Origin: Hymenobacter sp.
GTDB taxonomy: Bacteria > Bacteroidota > Bacteroidia > Cytophagales > Hymenobacteraceae
Length of the DNA stretch: 51,853 nt
Direction: 5' to 3'
NCBI GenBank assembly: GCA_025354605.1
Contig: JANXMN010000236.1
Coordinates: 1 to 51,853, forward strand
Part shown: positions 45,650 to 51,853 of the stretch, in pieces
Layout of the letters: each line of letters begins with the position of its first letter
Position numbering within the stretch: the stretch's first letter is position 1
Position numbers and translations under genes: made by a program
Notes under the pieces: model-generated
Databases searched by the model: none
Seen by the model: only the letters and a program-made list of their open reading frames with translations
Told to the model about the DNA's origin: nothing

Positions 45650-46582
45650 TTAAAAGGTCTGCTCGTGCGAGAAGCTGAAGCCGACTTTACTGCCGCGGCT
45701 CACCTGCTGGTTTTCCAGCTTCTGTTTTACACTGATTTTTTGAATCTCGGGCAGCGGCGGGGCAATGAGGTCGTTGTTGACGGCGGCAATCATCGAGCTT
45801 TCCACGAACAGGCGCATGGCTTCGGGCGTGATGGCGTTGTCGCTCATGTCGTTGTCGGGCAGTTCGAGCTGCTGCACACCTTCGAGAAAGTAGTGGCTGT
45901 TGATGTTCACCAGCAGACGGCCCACCAGGTAGCCGGGGTCGTTCAGGCGCTGGTACTTGATGCTGTCGGCCATGAAGTTGTAGGCCATGATGTGGCCGAA
46001 GAAACGCCGGCGGAAGTCTTCCTCGACGTATTTGCTGGGCATGGGGCCGTAGTCGTCGGGGAAGGTGACGACGTTGGAGTGCATCACGAAGACCAGCAAA
46101 TCGCCCGAAAATCGAATGTGAAATTCCATATCGTTGATGGAGCGGTACTCAATCACCACGCTCGAATCGAGGGGAGTGAGCTTGCGGCTAAGCTCCACCA
46201 CCAGCTCTTGCGATACCAGGCGCAGGCAGTCGAACGCAGCCAGCGTGTTGCGAAAAATGGCCTGCTTGGCAGTCGATTTCTGCTTGAGCCCATCAAAAAT
46301 CTGGTTGAGGCGGTCGGCCGGGGCCTGGGTAGGCGAGCCGGCCTCGGCGGTGGGGCGGTTGTCGGTAGCAGTAGCCCCGGAGTGAGCCAGCGACTCGGCC
46401 GCCGGAGTGGCTTGGGCTGCTTGGGCCGGGGCCGTTTTTGAGGGCTTATCGGGCTTGGTTTGGGTGGGGCGGGCGGGCCGCTTGCGCGGCGGCACAGCCG
46501 GGGGCAGCTCGGTGGGTACCGCCGGCACATCGGTGCTGAACAGCTCGGGGTCGACGGATTTCTTGGTGGGTTTTTTGGCCAT
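45650..46582 (-). CDS. Conserved hypothetical protein with Pro/Lys-rich N-terminus
   Basis: Non-random C-terminal domain LVSQELVVELSRKLTPLDSSVVIEYRSINDMEFHIRFSGDLLVFVMHSNVVTFPDDYG. Confidence 0.8.
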   Translation of the reverse strand: MAKKPTKKSVDPELFSTDVPAVPTELPPAVPPRKRPARPTQTKPDKPSKTAPAQAAQATPAAESLAHSGATATDNRPTAEAGSPTQAPADRLNQIFDGLKQKSTAKQAIFRNTLAAFDCLRLVSQELVVELSRKLTPLDSSVVIEYRSINDMEFHIRFSGDLLVFVMHSNVVTFPDDYGPMPSKYVEEDFRRRFFGHIMAYNFMADSIKYQRLNDPGYLVGRLLVNINSHYFLEGVQQLELPDNDMSDNAITPEAMRLFVESSMIAAVNNDLIAPPLPEIQKISVKQKLENQQVSRGSKVGFSFSHEQTF

Positions 46583-46699
46583 AGGAGAAGAAAGTTACGC
46601 CTCCACTTCGGCGGCGGAAGCAAGGTACTAGCGGCCCCGCAAACGGAGCGGGTGGCCCGGCGGCCACCGCCGCAATACGCCGGAAACTGCCATGCGCCC

Positions 46700-47920
46700 C
46701 TACCCGGGCCCATCGCTAGGTACGTCGGCGGCCCCGCCCATAGTTTCAGCCGCCCCCGCCGAATCCGTGCCAAACGCCGCGGGCGCAGCCGTGCCCAGGC
46801 CGGGGGGCGCGCTCAACCCAGCCACCACCGGCCACTGCGGGCTGCGAAATGCCACCGTGCGCAGCCCGGCCGCCACCGACCCAGCTCCTGGCAGCAGCAT
46901 ATCGGCTGCGGATGCCTGACGCAGGGCCTCCCCGACCGAGCGCACGGCCCCGGCCGGTACGCTGCGGCGCTCCAGCTCGCCCAATAGGTCCTCGCCGCTT
47001 ACCTCGGCGATGCGGGCCGTGAGCAGATTTTCCAGCGTTTCGCGGTGCTGCACGCGGGCGGCATTGGTGGCAAAGCGGGCCTGGGTGGCCCATTCGGGCC
47101 GTTCGAGGGCGGCGCAGAGCTGGCGAAACTGCCCGTCGGAGCCCACGGCCAGCACCAACGGGCGGCCGTCGGCGGCGCGGTACACGGTGCCGTAGGGCAC
47201 GATACTGGGGTGGCCCGAGCCCAGCGGCTGCGGGTCGTGGCCCGTCACCAGAAAGGTGGCGGCCTGGTTGGCCAGCGAGGCCAGGGCGCTGTCGAGCAGG
47301 CTCACCTGCACCAGGGCACCCCGGCCGGTGCGCTCGCGCCGAAACAGGGCCGTGAGCAAGGCCTCCTTCAGCTGGTGGGCAGCCAGCAGGTCGACCATGG
47401 CCACGGGCATTTTCTGGGGCGACTGGCCGGGGCCGGCGGCGTTGAGGTGCATGAAGCCGGCCTCAGCCTGGAGCACGGCATCGTAGCCGGCGCGGGCATT
47501 AGCAGGGCCGTAGCCGGTGAGGTGGCCGTAGATGAGGCGCGGGTTGTGGGCCGACAGCGTGGCGTAGTCGGCGCGCAGCTTCTCGGCATCGCCGGGCTTG
47601 TAGCTGGCCAGCACGATGTCGGCCCGGGAAGCCAGGCGGTGCAGCTCGTCCTGGCCGGCGGCGGCGGTCAGGTCGAGTACCAGCGAGCTTTTGCCCCAGT
47701 TGGAAGCGGAAAAGTACGCCGAAACGGAAGGCCCGGCAGAGGCTGCAGGAGCGGGCGTTTCGGCACTGGTTTTCCAGGTGCGGGTCACGTCGCCGGCGGG
47801 GCTTTCAATTTTCAGGACTTTGGCCCCGAGCTCGGCGAAGAACTGGCCCACCTGCGGGCCGGCCAGCACCGAGGCGAGTTCGATGACGCGGAGGTGGGCG
47901 AAGGGCAGTTGCGACGACAT
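46700..47920 (-). CDS. CaiB/BaiF CoA-transferase family protein
   Basis: LRVIELASVLAGPQVGQFFAELGAKVLKIESPAGDVTRTW, SSLVLDLTAAAGQDELHRLASRADIVLASYKPG, LIYGHLTGYG. Confidence 0.93.
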   Translation of the reverse strand: MSSQLPFAHLRVIELASVLAGPQVGQFFAELGAKVLKIESPAGDVTRTWKTSAETPAPAASAGPSVSAYFSASNWGKSSLVLDLTAAAGQDELHRLASRADIVLASYKPGDAEKLRADYATLSAHNPRLIYGHLTGYGPANARAGYDAVLQAEAGFMHLNAAGPGQSPQKMPVAMVDLLAAHQLKEALLTALFRRERTGRGALVQVSLLDSALASLANQAATFLVTGHDPQPLGSGHPSIVPYGTVYRAADGRPLVLAVGSDGQFRQLCAALERPEWATQARFATNAARVQHRETLENLLTARIAEVSGEDLLGELERRSVPAGAVRSVGEALRQASAADMLLPGAGSVAAGLRTVAFRSPQWPVVAGLSAPPGLGTAAPAAFGTDSAGAAETMGGAADVPSDGPG

Positions 47921-47966
47921 ATCCGGTGGGTTAGCAACCGGCAAGCTACGCGGCCGGCCGATAACC

Positions 47967-48656
47967 TCAGCTCGCCAGGTAGCCATAGTCGCGCAGCTGC
48001 TGGCGCACGTCGCCGGCCAGCTGCAGCAGCCGGCCCTGGTGCAGCAGGTACACCACGTCGCACAGCGGCAGCACTTCGGCGTAGCGGTGGTCGGTGAGGA
48101 GCAGACCCTTGCGCTGCTTAAGACGCTGCATTTCCTCGGCCAGGGTTTCGACGTGCACGGGCATCACGCCGGAGAATGGCTCATCGAACAGCGAAAAGGC
48201 CGTGTCGGCGTGCAGCAGCAGCAAAGCCTGCACCAGCCGGCCCGCCCCGCCCGACAGCTCGCCCAGCCGCTGCCCGGCCTGCCGCCGCAGCTCCGGGAAG
48301 CGCGCCGTGGCCTGCGCCCAGTTTACTTGCAGCAGGGCGGCCGCGCGTTGCAGCGTAAGCGCGGGTGGCAGCAGCGGCTCCTGCGGCAGGTAGTTGAGCA
48401 GGCCGGGACGGCGGTAGGCGGGACCGACGGGTTGCCCATTCAGGCGCACCGAGGCATCGGGCACGAAGCGCGCGCCAAACACCGTTTGGAGCAGCACCGA
48501 CTTGCCGCTGCCGTTGCGGCCCAGCAGTCCCACAATCTGCCCGGTTTGCACCCGCAAGTAGATGCCAGCCAGCACCTCGCGCCCGCTAAAGGCCAGCCGG
48601 ATGCCGTCGGCCTCCAGCACCTGCGGGCCGGCCGGGTTGGCTGTATTCCGGCTCAT
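47967..48656 (-). CDS. ABC transporter ATP-binding protein
   Basis: GLLGRNGSGKSVLLQTVFG Walker A; LGELSGGAGRLVQALLLLHADTAFSLFDEPFSG. Confidence 0.9.
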   Translation of the reverse strand: MSRNTANPAGPQVLEADGIRLAFSGREVLAGIYLRVQTGQIVGLLGRNGSGKSVLLQTVFGARFVPDASVRLNGQPVGPAYRRPGLLNYLPQEPLLPPALTLQRAAALLQVNWAQATARFPELRRQAGQRLGELSGGAGRLVQALLLLHADTAFSLFDEPFSGVMPVHVETLAEEMQRLKQRKGLLLTDHRYAEVLPLCDVVYLLHQGRLLQLAGDVRQQLRDYGYLAS

Positions 48657-48985
48657 AACAGTGCCTTCTGCATGAGTAAAGCGCCGCCCAGAAACAGCGC
48701 CGCATCCGCTACCACCACACTGGCCCATAAGCGCCGGCGCGAAAGGTGCAGGTTGAAATAAAACCAGTACTGCCCCGGTCGCAGCTGCTCCGACAGGTAC
48801 CACACCACCGGCGCAGTTGCCAGCTTGGTCAGCAGCAGCGCCGGTAGCAGTCCGCTGCTCCAGCTTTCGAGTATGGCCGGCAGCAGAATGGCCAACAAAA
48901 TCAACCCCGAAATGCCCAGCATAAACGGCGCGACGCTGCGATAAAATAAGCCCACGGCCCGCAACTGGGTAGTCAGAATAGTCAT
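48653..48985 (-). CDS. Hypothetical membrane protein, possibly coupled to the ABC ATPase
   Basis: Hydrophobic segments; 4-bp overlap with ATPase gene. Confidence 0.65.
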   Translation of the reverse strand: MTILTTQLRAVGLFYRSVAPFMLGISGLILLAILLPAILESWSSGLLPALLLTKLATAPVVWYLSEQLRPGQYWFYFNLHLSRRRLWASVVVADAALFLGGALLMQKALL

Positions 48986-49027
48986 CAAAAACACTTGGTT
49001 CGGCGCCTCAACGCGGCGGGCCGACAA

Positions 49028-49774
49028 TTATTCTACCCGCCCGGCCCGGGCAAATACCGGGAACGTGGCGGGCCGCGCTTCTGGCCCCCACAGCCGCGTC
49101 AGCTCATCGGCTACCAGGGCTACCATGTCGGCCCCGGCGTGCTGCCGGGCGTAGTTGGCCGTGGCCGACCAGGTACGCAGGTAGTTCAGCATGTCGTCCG
49201 CCGTCCAGTGCTTCACTACGGCAAAGCGTGCCAATTGCACGTCAGCGAACGGGAAGGGCAGGTTGGCGTACTCGTTTTCGATGTGGCGGCGGTTGGCATC
49301 CCAGTACGGGCCCGAGGTCACGTCGTGAAACTCATCCAGCACCTGGTTCAGCTCGGGTGTTTCGAGGCGGCAGAGCTGGTAGCCCCACTCGGCCAGCAGC
49401 GCCCTGGGGCGGGCCACGCGGCGCACTTCCCGGTGGTAGGCTTCGCTGTCGAACCAATGCACGGCCTGGGCCACGGTAATCAGGTCGAAGCGCTGTTTGG
49501 GGAAGGGTGTGTGCTCGGCGGTAGCGCGCTGGTAGTGGATATTGGGGCGCGGCGGGGCCTGCGCCAACTGGTTTTCGCTGAGGTCGGTGGCATCAACCCG
49601 GATAAAAGAATCGGCCAACACTGCCGCCACCTGTCCGTTGCCGGTGGCGCAATCCCAGGCCCGCTCGCGGCTTTCTACCTGGGGCAGCAGCCAATCATAC
49701 AGCTCGGAAGGATAAGCAATGCGGTAGCGGGCATATTCGGCAGCCTGGGTGGAGAAACGGTCGAGGGTGGGCAT
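49028..49774 (-). CDS. Class I SAM-dependent methyltransferase
   Basis: AWDCATGNGQVAAVLADSFIRVDATDLSENQLAQA, ITVAQAVHWFD. Confidence 0.93.
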   Translation of the reverse strand: MPTLDRFSTQAAEYARYRIAYPSELYDWLLPQVESRERAWDCATGNGQVAAVLADSFIRVDATDLSENQLAQAPPRPNIHYQRATAEHTPFPKQRFDLITVAQAVHWFDSEAYHREVRRVARPRALLAEWGYQLCRLETPELNQVLDEFHDVTSGPYWDANRRHIENEYANLPFPFADVQLARFAVVKHWTADDMLNYLRTWSATANYARQHAGADMVALVADELTRLWGPEARPATFPVFARAGRVE

Positions 49775-49811
49775 GGGCGGGGTGGCGGGTTGGGCAGTAG
49801 TAGCAGCAAAT

Positions 49812-49914
49812 GAACGTCATGCCGAGCGTAGCCGAGGCATCTTGCTCGCATTGTTGAACGACGATGGTTAGTGGTGGCACGCGAGATGCCTCGGCTACGC
49901 TCGGCATGACGTTC
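49812..49914. repeat. MITE/REP-like inverted repeat
   Basis: GAACGTCATGCCGAGCGTAGCCGAGGCATCT ... AGATGCCTCGGCTACGCTCGGCATGACGTTC. Confidence 0.95.
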
Positions 49915-50027
49915 GGTTTATCACGCGTTATACCTCCGCCCGGGCTGCTGTATCTTTACCACAAATCAAGCGGTTTGCTGGCCAATGCATCAGGGTCAGC
50001 CTTTTACCATTCTTACCAAGCTGAACC

Positions 50028-51800
50028 TTGACGTTTCACGAATTCAACCTCCACGACGACCTGCTGGCTGGCATCGACGCCATGAATTACAAGCAGGCCA
50101 CCCCCGTACAGGAGCAGGCCATCCCTAAAATCCTCGACGGCAAAGACCTAATTGCCTGCGCCCAGACCGGTACCGGCAAAACCGCCGCCTACCTGCTGCC
50201 GCTGCTCGACAAGATTTCGCACGCCAAGCACGGCCACACCACCACCCTCATTCTAGTGCCCACCCGCGAGCTGGCCACCCAGATTGACGAGCAGGTGATG
50301 GGCTTCGGCTACTACGTCGAGGCCAGCAGCATTGCCATCTACGGGGGCGGCAAATCCGAGAACTGGGAGCAGCAGAAGCGCGCCCTGACGAGCGGGGCCG
50401 ACATCATCATTGCCACGCCCGGCCGCCTCATCGCCCACTTGCAGATGGGCTACGTGAAGTTCGACCAGATTAAGTATCTGGTGCTCGATGAGGCCGATAA
50501 GATGATGGACATGGGCTTCTCGGACGACATCTTCAACATCGTGCGCCAGCTGCCCAAGGAGCGCCAGACGCTGCTGTTCTCGGCCACCATGCCCAGCAAA
50601 ATCCGCGACTTCTCGCAGCAGATTCTCAAGAATCCGGAAGAAATCAGGCTGGCCGTATCGAAGCCCGCCGCCGGCATCGACCAGCAGATGTACCTGGCTT
50701 TCGACCGCCAGAAAATCTACGTCCTCGAGCACATCATCAAAACCCAGGATGTGCAGAGCATGGTGCTCTTCACCAGCCAGAAAGCGGCCGTGGGCGGCAT
50801 CGTGAAAGCCGTGAACAAGCTCGGCATTGAGGCCCGCGGCATTAGCTCCGACCGCACCCAGGAAGAGCGCGAGGAAATCATGCGGGCCTTCAAAAACAAG
50901 CAGTTCCCCATCCTGGTGGCCACCGACGTGCTCAGCCGCGGCATCGACATCGACTCGCTGAGCCACGTGGTGAACTACGATATCCCCCGCGCCGCCGAAG
51001 ACTACGTGCACCGCATCGGCCGCACGGCCCGCGCCGCCACCAAAGGCACTGCCATCACCTTCATTTCCGACCAGGACCAGGACCGGGTCGTGAAAATCGA
51101 GCGCCTCATCGAGCGCGACCTCGAAAAGCGGAACATCACCGAGGAGCTGGGCCTGGGCCCCGCCCCCGAGTTCGACCCCAAGCGCTTCGCCGGCCTGGGC
51201 GGCAAAATCGGCGGCCGCCCGGCCCGGGGCGGCCACGGTGGCAGTGGTGGCAGCCGCGACCGCGGCCCCCGTCCCGAAGGCGACCGGGGCCCTCGCCGCG
51301 AAGGCGGCGGCGGAAGCTCCCGCGACGGCGGCCGTGACGGCGGCAAGCCCCGCCGCGACGCCCCCGACCCCAAAGACCCCAAGCACCTGGAGCGCCTGGC
51401 CAACGCCAAAAATGCCCTCGCCGCCCTCGATGCGGGCGTGGCCCCCGCCGTGCCCTACCAGCGCCCGCCCCGCCCCGAAGGTGAAGAGCGCCGCGACCGC
51501 GGCCCCCGCCCCGAGCGCACCCCGCGCCTCGAAGGAGAGTCCCGCCCACCCCGCGAGCCCCGCCCGGAAGGCGAAGCTCGCCCCCCGCGAGAGCCCCGCG
51601 CCGACGGCGAACCCCACCCCCCACGTGAGCCGCGCCCCGAAGGCGAACCGAAGGACGGCGCAAGCCAAGCCCGTGAGCCCCGCGCCGACGGCGAGCGTAG
51701 GCGTAGCCGGGGCGGCCGCAACCGCAACCGGGGCCCCAGGACGGATGGTGACGCCGCGGCGCCGGCTTCCAGTGAGACTCCCGCTACCCCAGCAGAGTAA
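50028..51800 (+). CDS. DEAD/DEAH-box RNA helicase with R/G/P/E-rich C-terminal tail
   Basis: ACAQTGTGKTAAYLLPLL, PTRELATQI, VLDEADKMMDMGF, LLFSATMPSK, YVHRIGRTARA; TTG start candidate. Confidence 0.95.
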   Translation: MTFHEFNLHDDLLAGIDAMNYKQATPVQEQAIPKILDGKDLIACAQTGTGKTAAYLLPLLDKISHAKHGHTTTLILVPTRELATQIDEQVMGFGYYVEASSIAIYGGGKSENWEQQKRALTSGADIIIATPGRLIAHLQMGYVKFDQIKYLVLDEADKMMDMGFSDDIFNIVRQLPKERQTLLFSATMPSKIRDFSQQILKNPEEIRLAVSKPAAGIDQQMYLAFDRQKIYVLEHIIKTQDVQSMVLFTSQKAAVGGIVKAVNKLGIEARGISSDRTQEEREEIMRAFKNKQFPILVATDVLSRGIDIDSLSHVVNYDIPRAAEDYVHRIGRTARAATKGTAITFISDQDQDRVVKIERLIERDLEKRNITEELGLGPAPEFDPKRFAGLGGKIGGRPARGGHGGSGGSRDRGPRPEGDRGPRREGGGGSSRDGGRDGGKPRRDAPDPKDPKHLERLANAKNALAALDAGVAPAVPYQRPPRPEGEERRDRGPRPERTPRLEGESRPPREPRPEGEARPPREPRADGEPHPPREPRPEGEPKDGASQAREPRADGERRRSRGGRNRNRGPRTDGDAAAPASSETPATPAE

Positions 51801-51818
51801 GCAGCTACCTCTAAAAGC

Positions 51819-51853
51819 AAAAAGCGCGGCCTCCCGGGAGGCCCCGCTTTTTG
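51819..51853. terminator. Rho-independent (bidirectional) terminator downstream of the helicase
   Basis: aaaaagcgcggcctcccgggaggccccgcttttt stem flanked by A/T runs. Confidence 0.85.

Noticed and set aside
50253-51668. 471-aa antisense ORF opposite the DEAD-box helicase
   Set aside because: Shadow ORF from high GC and codon bias; repetitive V/A/G/H composition, no recognisable motifs, fully opposite a well-supported gene.

Overview
This is a GC-rich chromosomal window from a Bacteroidota genome. It is probably Hymenobacter-like, judging from protein flavour, TAnnTTTG-like -7 boxes and typical interspersed repeats; this is inference, as no search was run. Left part: a cell-surface polysaccharide locus (GT2, polysaccharide deacetylase, GT4-type glycosyltransferase, flippase, Wzz-like protein, O-antigen ligase). 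The rest is mostly housekeeping or metabolic genes: DinB, SpoIIE phosphatase, DppC-type permease, cytochrome c, LPG-synthase-like protein, ruvC, PhzF, ECF sigma plus membrane partner, hutI, YfcC transporter, MarR/flavin reductase, GH13, carboxylesterase, GT3 glycogen synthase, STAS, rnz, YhhQ, trpS, CoA transferase, ABC ATPase, DEAD-box helicase. The most interesting locus is a translationally coupled pair at 25835-27033 encoding a Thg1-like (3'-5' polymerase family) protein and a small P-loop polynucleotide-kinase-like protein, a candidate RNA end-repair module. A small uncharacterised gene sits upstream, and a 29-bp perfect inverted repeat brackets the divergent promoter region beyond it. 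Other notable items: a decayed GT39-like pseudogene; a palindromic repeat read in frame inside a glycosyltransferase; a 21-bp tandem repeat with heptad ORFs; several MITE/REP-like inverted repeats; an ECF sigma partner joining a transmembrane helix to a predicted outer-membrane barrel; and a tandem trio of divergent secreted paralogues. No rRNA, tRNA, CRISPR array or transposase was recognised.
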